Assembly: GCA_938074445.1 (NCBI GenBank)
Contig: CALJEK010000012.1
Location: 1 to 64,000 of the forward strand
Direction: 5' to 3'
DNA length: 64,000 bases
DNA from: Candidatus Kryptoniota bacterium
Lineage (GTDB): Bacteria; Bacteroidota; Ignavibacteria; Kryptoniales; Kryptoniaceae
Shown: positions 19,813 through 28,073 of the stretch, piece by piece
Numbering within the stretch: position 1 is the stretch's first letter
How the letters are laid out: each line of letters begins with the position of its first letter
Made by a program: the position numbers and the translations under genes
Notes under the pieces: model-generated
Databases searched by the model: none
What the model saw: only the letters and a program-made list of their open reading frames with translations
What the model was told of the DNA's origin: nothing

Positions 19813-21291
19813 TTACTTAAGCAATATCATCTTCTTAGCTATCACGTTATTCCCAGCAACTAAACGATAGATATAAACACCTGACGCAACCTTCATCCCA
19901 CTATCATCAGTCCCATCCCAATATGCTCTATATCTCCCCGAATCAAGATAGGAACTAACTAAGGTCTTAATTTTTTGTCCGGCAAGATTATAAATCTCAA
20001 TTTTAACATAAGATGCCTCCGGCAAAGAATATTCAATCACAGTTAATGGATTAAACGGATTTGGATAGTTTTGATAAAGTTCGTATCTACTTGGGATCAA
20101 ATCTCCATCAACTATCGGTTTATCATCAACACTAACGATTATACCACTTATTGGTGCTAAGGCAAAATTATCGAAGAATACTTTCCCATAGAACAGTGGC
20201 CAGAACCTTGCTCTTACACTTACACCCACAACATCATCATCTGGAACAGTTATAACAGTTGCAAACTGCGTCCAATCTAATCTCGTCAAACCTTGATCCT
20301 TCATAAACTTCAAATCAAACTTATAATCCTCCGCCCTCTTCTCATTCCAACCCGTGTTTGGACCAACCACCTTCGTATGCCATGTCCACGTAAAACCAAT
20401 TGCATAACTCGGATTATCCAAAGAATCAGCTATTAAACTGTCTATCTTTACCCATGCACTTAAAACATACTTCCTCCCCTTACCCTTGACCGGCAACTCG
20501 TATATATCACTTATCCACACCACCTCATCACTATCCCAATCCCACTCAGCAAGCTTCAACGACTTGCTACCCCTATACGAAGCCTCAGAACTAACAGTCG
20601 CAGTTATATACTGATTCGTCCCAAGCTCAAAATCCTTCCACCAATAAAACCAACCATCATTCGCATTAAAACTATTGTTAAACAAACTACCAACCCAATC
20701 CCATCCATCCGGCTTCCTACCATACAAAAATAAATCATCAAACCAAACTGTACCCGTAGCATCCTTCCCACCAACTAACTTGACAATAAGCTTATATGCA
20801 GTATCAGGTAAAACCACACTAACATCGTTCTCAACCCTCGTCCAAGCAACACTACTACTGCTCTGCGGAACATATATCCTAACAGGCTGACCACCTATCA
20901 AATTGTTCTGCTTATCATAAAAGTAAAAATCAAGATAAAACCTCTGATCATCATTTGCAGGATTTATGTTAACTCCACTCGTCTTAACATATCCACCCAT
21001 GACAAGCTCCTTGCCCGGCAATATAAAAGGAGCCCAATATGTGCACATGTTCGAACTCTCCCAATATACTGAACTCGCCGTAGCCTGCTTGCTTATCTTC
21101 AAAGAATAAGACGCACTCCTCCACGCATCCACAGCCCACTCCAATGTCGCACCCGTCGCCCCAACCGAACTAAATAAAGCAGGCTTATCAGATTCAAAAC
21201 CACCATTTTTTAAAACATTAACATATTGACCAAATGCAAATGAAATAACTAAACTTACACACAATCCGAGATAAAAAATTTTACGCCACAT
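19813..21291 (-). CDS. type IX-secreted protein with two carbohydrate-binding-like modules
   Basis: A 492-residue secreted protein with signal peptide (ends SFAFGQ). Two similar beta-sandwich segments follow, about residues 26-195 (NGGFESDKPALFSS ... VWFDDLFLYG) and 205-390 (ending VFFDNFALAP). Both have the N-GGFE...FDDL/FDNF look of CenC-like carbohydrate-binding modules. Residues 405-492 are a type IX sorting domain (YELYQNYPNPFNP, SGVYIYRL, KKMILLK). No catalytic domain is visible, so surface glycan binding is the best guess. A strong GGAGGTC ribosome site precedes the ATG. It is the first gene below the LacI regulator, 115 bases away. Codon use in the N-terminal two thirds (AAG, AGG, CAG, TTG, GGG rich) differs from its neighbours. 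Confidence 0.75.
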   Translation of the reverse strand: MWRKIFYLGLCVSLVISFAFGQYVNVLKNGGFESDKPALFSSVGATGATLEWAVDAWRSASYSLKISKQATASSVYWESSNMCTYWAPFILPGKELVMGGYVKTSGVNINPANDDQRFYLDFYFYDKQNNLIGGQPVRIYVPQSSSSVAWTRVENDVSVVLPDTAYKLIVKLVGGKDATGTVWFDDLFLYGRKPDGWDWVGSLFNNSFNANDGWFYWWKDFELGTNQYITATVSSEASYRGSKSLKLAEWDWDSDEVVWISDIYELPVKGKGRKYVLSAWVKIDSLIADSLDNPSYAIGFTWTWHTKVVGPNTGWNEKRAEDYKFDLKFMKDQGLTRLDWTQFATVITVPDDDVVGVSVRARFWPLFYGKVFFDNFALAPISGIIVSVDDKPIVDGDLIPSRYELYQNYPNPFNPLTVIEYSLPEASYVKIEIYNLAGQKIKTLVSSYLDSGRYRAYWDGTDDSGMKVASGVYIYRLVAGNNVIAKKMILLK

Positions 21292-21406
21292 AGTTTGACC
21301 TCCTTTTTGTTTCTGGATTTAAAAATTTTGCTCCAAAAAGAACTTAAAGGTCAACGCGTATAGACTTAACTAACTTCACCTCCAGCGATCTCTGTTTTTA
21401 AATAGT

Positions 21407-22474
21407 TTAAGTTAAACTTTCGTTGACCTGCCCATCATTAAAGACAACGAGACCTTTCTTCCCTGCACCACAAGAATCCCTTACAATCAATTTAACCGGG
21501 AGATAAACACGAGTAATTCCAAAGTTTGGCTTCTTTATCATTTCAACAAGATGTTTAACTGCGACCACACCAAGTTCCTCTTTCTCAACCCTTACCGTCG
21601 TAAGTCGAGGTTCAACATGGATACAAGCATCTATATCATCAAAACCAACCACAGCGACCTCATCAGGAACTTTTATGTTTTTTTCCTTTAAGAATCTCAA
21701 ACACCCGATAGCCATTGCATCGTTTGCTGCAAAGATCGCCTCTGGTTTTAAAACTGTAAAAAGTTTTTCACATGCTCTATAGCCATTTATCACTCTCGTA
21801 TCTGGCTCCCCAACAACACACATATCCTTATCACATTCCACCCCGGCTTTCTCAAGCGCCTTTTTAAACCCCTCAAATCTTCCTTTTATACTCGGATGCT
21901 CAATATCACCACCAATAAAAGCAATTTTCCTATAGCCAAGATTTAAAAGATGCTCTGTCGCCATCTCTCCACCACCAACATTATCAATCATCACAGCTGA
22001 AACTTTCTTGCCGGGAAGATCATAGTCAACAAGGATATACGGAAGCCCCAGTTCCTCAACATACTTAACGTACCTTTGATTTATTTTCCCGGCGAAAATT
22101 ACCCCATCAACATTGTTCTCAAGCAGGAATCTCGGAACAGCATTTTTTGAAAACTGCGTGGGCACGGTTGTTAAAAGAACATAATAATTATAAGCCCTGG
22201 ACTCAAACTCCGTTCCCAGAAAAATTTTAGTGTAAAATGGCTCACTTCTAGAAAAATGTTCCTCTGTTAAAATAAATCCTATATTCCCCGTCTCTCTTGA
22301 GGCAAGACTTTTAGCACTCCTTGCTGGATAATATCCGAGCTCCTCGATTGCTTGTAAAACTTTTTTCTTTGTCTCTTCCCTTACATTCCCCTTGTTGTTA
22401 ATGACAAGAGAAATAGTAGAAATTGACAACCCCGTCTTTTTCGCAACATCTTTAATTGTGACTCTTTTATTCAT
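21407..22474 (-). CDS. LacI-family transcriptional regulator
   Basis: A 355-residue repressor. The ATG at 22474 starts exactly before the helix-turn-helix (VTIKDVAKKTGLSISTISLVINN), as in LacI/CcpA proteins; an upstream GTG/ATG-like start at 22498 would add eight non-conserved residues. Residues 60-340 form the periplasmic-binding-protein-like sensor domain (GNIGFIL, FAANDAMAIGCLRFL, VPDEVAVVGFDDID). The sensed ligand should be a sugar. A 13-base CG-centred palindrome abuts the start codon and recurs 75 bases upstream, which fits self-repression. It stands at the head of the minus-strand uptake locus and probably controls it. Confidence 0.93.
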   Translation of the reverse strand: MNKRVTIKDVAKKTGLSISTISLVINNKGNVREETKKKVLQAIEELGYYPARSAKSLASRETGNIGFILTEEHFSRSEPFYTKIFLGTEFESRAYNYYVLLTTVPTQFSKNAVPRFLLENNVDGVIFAGKINQRYVKYVEELGLPYILVDYDLPGKKVSAVMIDNVGGGEMATEHLLNLGYRKIAFIGGDIEHPSIKGRFEGFKKALEKAGVECDKDMCVVGEPDTRVINGYRACEKLFTVLKPEAIFAANDAMAIGCLRFLKEKNIKVPDEVAVVGFDDIDACIHVEPRLTTVRVEKEELGVVAVKHLVEMIKKPNFGITRVYLPVKLIVRDSCGAGKKGLVVFNDGQVNESLT

Positions 22475-22486
22475 AAAACGCTTTAA
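22474..22486. promoter_or_regulatory. putative LacI-type operator O1 at the regulator start codon
   Basis: TAAAACGCTTTAA on the plus strand is a near-perfect CG-centred palindrome of the kind bound by LacI/CcpA-family proteins. It touches the regulator's start codon (22472-22474). An identical 13-base sequence lies in opposite orientation at 22549-22561. Confidence 0.6.
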
Positions 22487-22512
22487 GTATATTTTCAATA
22501 TTCCCCGATAAA

Positions 22513-22518
22513 ATTATA
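22513..22518 (-). promoter_or_regulatory. putative -10 element of the LacI gene
   Basis: The minus strand reads TATAAT here, 39 bases upstream of the regulator ATG, with a TTTG-containing segment (TTCTTTGA around 22534-22541) at roughly -35 spacing. It lies between the two operator copies, as expected for a promoter repressed by looping or flanking binding. Confidence 0.4.
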
Positions 22519-22548
22519 AAAAATGATTAAAAATCAAAGAACTATTTA

Positions 22549-22561
22549 TTAAAGCGTTTTA
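22549..22561. promoter_or_regulatory. putative LacI-type operator O2
   Basis: TTAAAGCGTTTTA on the plus strand is the exact reverse complement of the 13-base site at 22474-22486. Centre-to-centre distance is 75 bases, about seven helical turns, which suits two repressor dimers on one face of the DNA. Confidence 0.6.
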
Positions 22562-22663
22562 CTAAACATAAATATAATAAATAATTTTGCCTTTGTCAAG
22601 CCCCTGATGCTTAACCGCCCCCTAATCTTAACTGTTACCCCAATCCAAATAGCATACCGCTTC

Positions 22664-22892
22664 TTAAAGACACTGGAAATGTTTTTCCCCTCTATAATAA
22701 GCTCTTTTTGAAGGGTTCTCGTTCCCTGACGTGAAAAATCTTTTAATTATTTCAACAACGTAGAATCCCCCTTCTTTGCACACGAATGCAAGCACAAGAT
22801 ATTCCATTTCAACTTCAAGAGAACAATGTTTCCTCGCTCTTGTGGTTCATACCACACTCCGATTAGCTCAATGAGATAAAGGATTAAAGATT
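22664..22892 (-). pseudogene. possible decayed coding remnant
   Basis: In the 520-base gap between the LacI gene and the acyltransferase gene, two minus-strand frames carry protein-like sequence that would join by a frameshift near 22815. The upstream piece (about 22892-22820) reads LIELIGVWYEPQERGNIVL. The downstream piece begins at an ATG at 22807, reads MEYLVLAFVCKEGGFYVVEI and ends at 22664 (47 codons). I do not recognise the family. Chance open frames are a real alternative. Confidence 0.25.
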
Positions 22893-22994
22893 TACTCTAT
22901 CTGCACCCGCAAACATAACAACTTTCTTTCTCCACCTGAAGATTTTTCCACCACGACGCAAAAATGTTTTTATAGTTAAAAGCCCAAGACTTGA

Positions 22995-24128
22995 CTATAT
23001 TTTTATAAAGATTCTCTTCTTGTATAAAATCCACATCAAGAAATACATTAAAAGCACATGAGCGATCGCATAAGCAAGTGAACCGTTCATCGGTCCAAGC
23101 CATGATGCAAAAAAGTTTTCGTAAATATAATTTTTTACAGTTGTTACGCTACCGTCAGACAAACTTACTTTAAAATAAATGCTTAACCTGCCTATTATAC
23201 CCGATAAGACAAAAACCGTTATGGCGTTCATCCCGTAGACGACAAACGGATAGGTAAATCTCTTATAACCTCTCACATCGACAAAATAATAACAAAATCC
23301 AAGAACTATTAGCGCAAACCCAGCTGTAAAAACAGCGTAAGAGCTTGTCCAAAGATTTTTATTTATTGGCAACCACGAATTCCAAACCGCACCAATAAAT
23401 AAACCAAGATTCCCCATAATGAAAAGCCATAATGATTTCTCAATTTCATTTCGCCTACTTCTTAACCAATGTCCCGTTAAAACTCCAAAGAGTGTAGTTG
23501 AAATTGCTGGAATTGTGCTTACGATTCCTTCCGGATCCCATGTTTTGGTCGCACTCCACATATGTCCGCTTAAAATTAAACTATCAACATAAGCAGCGAA
23601 ATTTTTCCCCTTTTCATACAATCCAGCGCCAATCCCCGGAACTGGGACAAACTCCATCAAGCCCCAATAGACAAAAAGCAAAATAATAGACCAAAATACC
23701 TGCCACCTCAAACCCGATGTTAAAAAAATAAGTGAAGCGAAAAAATAGCATATCGCTATCCTTTGCAAAACACCCATTATCCTTATGGTCGAAAAATCAA
23801 ATGTTGGGAAACCATTTAGAAAAAGCCCCAATGCAAATAGAATTAAACTTCGCCTAACTATCTTCCAAAATAATTTAACCTTGGAATAACCTAATTCAAT
23901 TCTTCTCGAAAAAGAAAACACAATGGCAACCCCAACTATGAAAAGGAAAAATGGAAAAATCAAATCAGTAAAAGTCCAACCATGCCAATCCGCATGCCTT
24001 AACTGCGGATAAACATAAGACCAACTTCCGGGATTATTCACAAGTATCATCCCAGCGATCGTTGCTCCCCTGAAAACATCAAGAGATGTCAATCTCCCAG
24101 AGCTGACAGCGCTTTTTTCTTCGCCCAT
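22995..24128 (-). CDS. NagX/HGSNAT-like transmembrane acyltransferase (DUF5009 family)
   Basis: A 377-residue membrane protein with about ten transmembrane helices. The start LTSLDVFRGATIAGMILVNN and the next segment HADWHGWTFTDLIFPFFLF are hallmarks of the family that includes heparan-alpha-glucosaminide N-acetyltransferase and bacterial NagX. Those proteins acetylate glucosamine residues across the membrane, using cytoplasmic acetyl-CoA. Amino-sugar or glycan processing is therefore likely, and the genes upstream (a CsgG/TolB-like protein and a phosphodiester glycosidase) agree in general theme. The histidine in HADWHG is a candidate for acyl transfer. The spacing from the preceding gene is 31 bases. 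Confidence 0.85.
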   Translation of the reverse strand: MGEEKSAVSSGRLTSLDVFRGATIAGMILVNNPGSWSYVYPQLRHADWHGWTFTDLIFPFFLFIVGVAIVFSFSRRIELGYSKVKLFWKIVRRSLILFALGLFLNGFPTFDFSTIRIMGVLQRIAICYFFASLIFLTSGLRWQVFWSIILLFVYWGLMEFVPVPGIGAGLYEKGKNFAAYVDSLILSGHMWSATKTWDPEGIVSTIPAISTTLFGVLTGHWLRSRRNEIEKSLWLFIMGNLGLFIGAVWNSWLPINKNLWTSSYAVFTAGFALIVLGFCYYFVDVRGYKRFTYPFVVYGMNAITVFVLSGIIGRLSIYFKVSLSDGSVTTVKNYIYENFFASWLGPMNGSLAYAIAHVLLMYFLMWILYKKRIFIKI

Positions 24129-24159
24129 TTTAAATTTTTACTTTTGTTTTAAAGTGACA

Positions 24160-25068
24160 TTATTTAACAATCCGCGCCTTCACCTTGTTTCCCTTTTTTA
24201 ACTCAGCTGTTGAGCCAATAACTCTACAGGAAGAAAAATGCTCGTTTATAACATCAACCACTTCCAACTCCCCAATTTTTTCATTACCATCAAAAACAAA
24301 AAGCGTCATTCCAGAGATAATGCCATCCTCACTGCCCAAATTTACATACACAATGTTTTGCTTACCAATTTGCAAAATCATCCCCTCAACTAAGCTAACC
24401 TTTAATTCCGTAGTCCCAGAGATATCTAACACCTCACTAAAACCAGAAATAACTTCGGGAAAATACCTTTTTAACCTTAAAGCAAATTCCATCCCAGCCC
24501 TTCGCATTGCCTCACCGATAATCGTTTTGTTAAATTCACTGCTTCCAAATTTTAAAAAGTCAAGCGAATAAAACTCAGAATATCTCTCAGTTGGCTTCCC
24601 AAGCAAAGTTATCCCAAGACCTCGCTCTTTAACCTCACCAGAGACCCCAAAGATGACATCCCTTTCTCCCGTAAATGAGTTGTAAATTTCAACCTCGATC
24701 TCAACCTCTGCACTATATGACTCATAACCCGCCATCAATGGAAACCCCGTCATAAACCTGCTAACTTTAAAAGTTAACACCTTCCCGCTGATTATATGCG
24801 CGACTCCAAATTTTCTGTTCAACTCGGAAAACAGAAAAGCATTTTTAAAATCCGAATTTTTCACCATATCAAAAACCGAATCCATCGGTAAAACCTCTAC
24901 CCCATAAAACTTAAAAACAAAATCGCTAAGATACCTCGGTATCTCAGCTTTCAAATCCCACTTTCCTCTAAAACCCGACAAATCTTCAAACGGTATGATG
25001 GCAAACTTATATTGAGCCAGCGAAAAATTTAAAAGCAAAATAAAACTTAACACTTTTAGCTTCACCAT
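24160..25068 (-). CDS. secreted CsgG/TolB-N-like protein of unknown function
   Basis: A 302-residue protein with a signal peptide (ends FSLAQ). The mature start YKFAIIPFEDLSGFRGKWDL, then PRYLSDFVF and VAHIISGKVLTFKV, follow the pattern of CsgG-like and TolB N-terminal domains: a beta strand ending in the PFED motif, a helix and a GxV strand. The last 80 residues form a small beta domain with NLGSEDGIISGMTLFVFDGN, like the modules found after CsgG-like domains. It probably works in the periplasm in envelope assembly. The signal peptide start overlaps the preceding gene by seven bases. No function can be assigned beyond the fold. Confidence 0.6.
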   Translation of the reverse strand: MVKLKVLSFILLLNFSLAQYKFAIIPFEDLSGFRGKWDLKAEIPRYLSDFVFKFYGVEVLPMDSVFDMVKNSDFKNAFLFSELNRKFGVAHIISGKVLTFKVSRFMTGFPLMAGYESYSAEVEIEVEIYNSFTGERDVIFGVSGEVKERGLGITLLGKPTERYSEFYSLDFLKFGSSEFNKTIIGEAMRRAGMEFALRLKRYFPEVISGFSEVLDISGTTELKVSLVEGMILQIGKQNIVYVNLGSEDGIISGMTLFVFDGNEKIGELEVVDVINEHFSSCRVIGSTAELKKGNKVKARIVK

Positions 25069-25496
25069 GGCGATCCCATAGAATTATCAATTTTCCAGTT
25101 CTTTAACCAATAAAAATCATGGACAAGATTGATAAAATTCTCAAAACTCTTCGTTTCAACCCCTAAAAACTTTTCGGCAAAATTTCTTCGCCCCTCCTCT
25201 GAACCCGCATCGATAATTCTCAAGATTAAGCTCCTAACCTTTTCAACTGTTTCATTTATTTGTGCGACAATTCTTCCTCTATAAATTCCCTCATCAACTT
25301 CCTCAAACTTTCTCCCGCTTTTTAAAAATGAAAACGTGCGCCATAAAAACTTCGAATGAAAAGCAATTTCATCTATCAAATCCATTAAATTATTTTCAAT
25401 CGCAACAGAAAGCAAAAACTCAAATGCGTCTTTTTCCCTCAACTTCCCGCCTGAAAATTTATCAACTAACTCAACTATTTCATTCGCCTTCATCAT
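25062..25496 (-). CDS. small uncharacterised helical protein
   Basis: A 144-residue, mainly helical, charged protein without signal peptide or membrane segment. I do not recognise a family. Its ATG overlaps the stop of the phosphodiester glycosidase gene (ATGA, four bases) and its end overlaps the CsgG-like gene by seven bases, so it is a real, translationally coupled gene. Base composition and codon use match the neighbours. A cytoplasmic accessory or regulatory role is possible, but nothing in the sequence shows it. Confidence 0.7.
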   Translation of the reverse strand: MMKANEIVELVDKFSGGKLREKDAFEFLLSVAIENNLMDLIDEIAFHSKFLWRTFSFLKSGRKFEEVDEGIYRGRIVAQINETVEKVRSLILRIIDAGSEEGRRNFAEKFLGVETKSFENFINLVHDFYWLKNWKIDNSMGSPW

Positions 25497-27982
25497 TTTA
25501 AAACCAACATCTTAATTACATCGCGAAATTCTCCAGCTGAAAGAACACAGAAATAAACCCCAGAGGAAAGCCCAGACGAATCAAAATCAACCTCATAAAC
25601 TCCGGGTTTGAGCTTCCCCTCAAAAATTTTCACAATCTCTCTGCCAAGGGCATCGTAGATTTTCAACTTAACAGTATGATGCGTGAATATCGACTCTGGT
25701 ATTGAAAATTTTATTTTTGTTTGAGAATTAAACGGATTGGGATAGTTCTGGAAAAGTTTAAATGTCAATTTTTCCTCAAACGATGTGTCTTCAACCAAAG
25801 TAACCTTAACTGGGTACGTCACGCTTAAATCATCAATAAAAATTTTACCCGAATATTCAAGACCGTTTGAGTAAATGCCAGTGAAATAAAAAGCAATCTT
25901 TGAAATTTTTATCGGATAACAAAAGTAAGTCCCACTTGCAGTTTGAATTGGATATTTTGTCGAAGCCCCAACCCTTCTCCACTCGTTAGCCCAATTTATA
26001 ATCCCGCCAGTGAAGACAAATATTTCATCGTTATCATCTGAAACGAAATAATAAACTCTATAAGAACCACCATCACCATAAACGTAAAGATAAATCGAAT
26101 CTGGAACGCCGTAAACAGGAATTTCAGAATTAATATAAACCCAATGCTGCTTCCCCGTCGTGTGAATGAATCTGTATTCAATGCTTAGCGATTTTGAGCC
26201 AGAGATGAAATTCGAATCGCTTAAAAAAATCTTACATTCATCTATATTTTCAGTTGAAAGTGTAAATTTCATTTCTTCAAACCTTTCAAGAAGTTTCTCT
26301 CCCCTCTCAATTATAACTTGAACATCCGCTGTATCTGAAAGTTCGTCAACTTTCGCAATAACTTTCCCACTACCTTCCATCTGCCCGCGAAATAAACCAA
26401 GGATATTCACAGTCCCAATCCCACCTATAACCTCCCATCGAATATCGTTTCCCGAAATCGTCCTTAAATTTCCTTCTAAATCAAAACCCTTGACTGAAAA
26501 TTGAACTGTTCTGCCTGTATCTGTCACTACATTCTTAGGCGATATTGAGATATCTTTCATACCATAGACAACGACAAAACAGGAGTCCCTTAATCCATTA
26601 ATATGAGTCACATAAACATAACCACTATCATTTCTCCTGCCAGCGGTAAAGAGCCCCGATAAATTTATCGTTCCAATTGATGAATCACAAGACCAAGAAA
26701 TTTGGCTTGAAGAAATTTGAATTGGGTTAAAATACTTATCGTAGCCGAAAACGCGAAACTGAAGCTGTTCCCCTCTAAAAATTTTTAATCGTTTTGGCTC
26801 AATTTCAATTTTACTTAAAGTATCTTGAGGAGCGGAACTTACAATGATAATTGCATTTGAAACTGACCTTTCGCCAGTCACATCTGAAGGTGAGTTAACA
26901 ACTTTTCCTCTCACGACCATCGTTGTTGAACCACCGCCATCAAGATTGACTCCGTTCCACACCCCAAGCGTAAGCATAAAATTCGCAAGTTCATCAAGTG
27001 TCATCCCAACGCTTGACGCTTGTCTTCCGTCAACGGTAACAAAGTAAATTTTCGCGCTATCTTTTGAGAAACCGACGGCGGTTCTAGGGTGTCTGCTGTA
27101 AGTGAAACTTGAACTTGCTCCTTCTTGCTGATATGTTTGAGAGACGACATTTTGACCATCTCTTATTATTCGCGGGAGCCCGCCTATTGCTTGAGCAACT
27201 TTGCCAACATTTGGAGCAAGATGAAAAACAATCTTAACTGTATCTTTGATTTTTAAGTTATTTCTTAAAAACTCCCCAGCTTTCCCATGCCCTGATAAAA
27301 CTGCTTTACCAATGGGTATTTTCATACTTCCAACCCAATTGACAATAGTATCAACTACGCAATAAACCGTATCATTAACAACCCATTGATTTAACGGACT
27401 TATCAAAGCTTCACTCCCCCACTGATTCGTCGCGGTTGAATCCCCAAAATAACTATTGTAAAAAATCAACATATCGCTCCCGCGTGCCTCATTAATTCCA
27501 TCTATAGCCCTTACCGAATCACCCGCAATTATATTTCCAGAAAAGCTGAAAATTTCAATAAATGGCTTTTTATCAGCCGTGAGCCCAAAAACAGACCTCG
27601 GATATGGCTTTTTCAAAATCTCACCATTTTCAATTTGTATGTTTATCGGTTCGCCTGTTTGAGTGTTATAAAAATCTCCATTGACCGCACCAACGACAAT
27701 ATGACCAAGATAACTTTTTCTGTTAGACATTGAACTCGTTTTCTCAAATGCCCTCAACTGTTCCCGTCCGCCTTTCGCTGCTTTAACTGTTTCAAGCGTT
27801 ATAAATGGGTTTGAAATGTCGATCTCCAGAACATTTACCCGCCAAGGTACGCTTGGGAAAGTTATCGATAAATGTTTTACACCTGGACCAACATACTTTG
27901 AAACAATTGTATCAGTTTGAGGATAAATAGGCGAACAAAGGGCGAGGGAAACTATTAGGAGAGATATTTTTAATAAGCGCAT
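25493..27982 (-). CDS. secreted phosphodiester glycosidase (NAGPA/DUF2233) with Ig-like, CBM-like and type IX sorting domains
   Basis: An 829-residue exported protein; the ATG at 27982 places a signal peptide (ends IYPQ) at the N-terminus, while the upstream frame from 28057 lacks that property. Residues about 60-385 are a NAGPA-type phosphodiester glycosidase domain (PRTAVGFSKD, VNLDGGGSTTMVV, RSVSNAI). Such enzymes remove N-acetylglucosamine from phosphodiester-linked glycans. About 390-560 are two bacterial Ig-like repeats (IEPKRLKIFRGEQLQF; ISPKNVVTDTGRTVQF), about 570-720 a beta-sandwich, and the end a type IX sorting domain (FQNYPNPFNSQ, SSGVYFCVL). It is likely a surface enzyme acting on phosphodiester-containing sugar polymers. 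Substrate is inferred. Confidence 0.85.
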   Translation of the reverse strand: MRLLKISLLIVSLALCSPIYPQTDTIVSKYVGPGVKHLSITFPSVPWRVNVLEIDISNPFITLETVKAAKGGREQLRAFEKTSSMSNRKSYLGHIVVGAVNGDFYNTQTGEPINIQIENGEILKKPYPRSVFGLTADKKPFIEIFSFSGNIIAGDSVRAIDGINEARGSDMLIFYNSYFGDSTATNQWGSEALISPLNQWVVNDTVYCVVDTIVNWVGSMKIPIGKAVLSGHGKAGEFLRNNLKIKDTVKIVFHLAPNVGKVAQAIGGLPRIIRDGQNVVSQTYQQEGASSSFTYSRHPRTAVGFSKDSAKIYFVTVDGRQASSVGMTLDELANFMLTLGVWNGVNLDGGGSTTMVVRGKVVNSPSDVTGERSVSNAIIIVSSAPQDTLSKIEIEPKRLKIFRGEQLQFRVFGYDKYFNPIQISSSQISWSCDSSIGTINLSGLFTAGRRNDSGYVYVTHINGLRDSCFVVVYGMKDISISPKNVVTDTGRTVQFSVKGFDLEGNLRTISGNDIRWEVIGGIGTVNILGLFRGQMEGSGKVIAKVDELSDTADVQVIIERGEKLLERFEEMKFTLSTENIDECKIFLSDSNFISGSKSLSIEYRFIHTTGKQHWVYINSEIPVYGVPDSIYLYVYGDGGSYRVYYFVSDDNDEIFVFTGGIINWANEWRRVGASTKYPIQTASGTYFCYPIKISKIAFYFTGIYSNGLEYSGKIFIDDLSVTYPVKVTLVEDTSFEEKLTFKLFQNYPNPFNSQTKIKFSIPESIFTHHTVKLKIYDALGREIVKIFEGKLKPGVYEVDFDSSGLSSGVYFCVLSAGEFRDVIKMLVLK

Positions 27983-28073
27983 TTTCACAATAACTTGTTT
28001 TAAAGCGTGAAATAGACTTCTCGAAAGTAAATTACACCTTAAACTAAAAAAACGCAAGAGTTAAGAAGGGAAA

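Noticed and set aside
22897-23103. Small minus-strand frame of 68 codons at the end of the acyltransferase gene
   Set aside because: It overlaps the 3' end of a clearly real gene in another frame and has no ribosome site.
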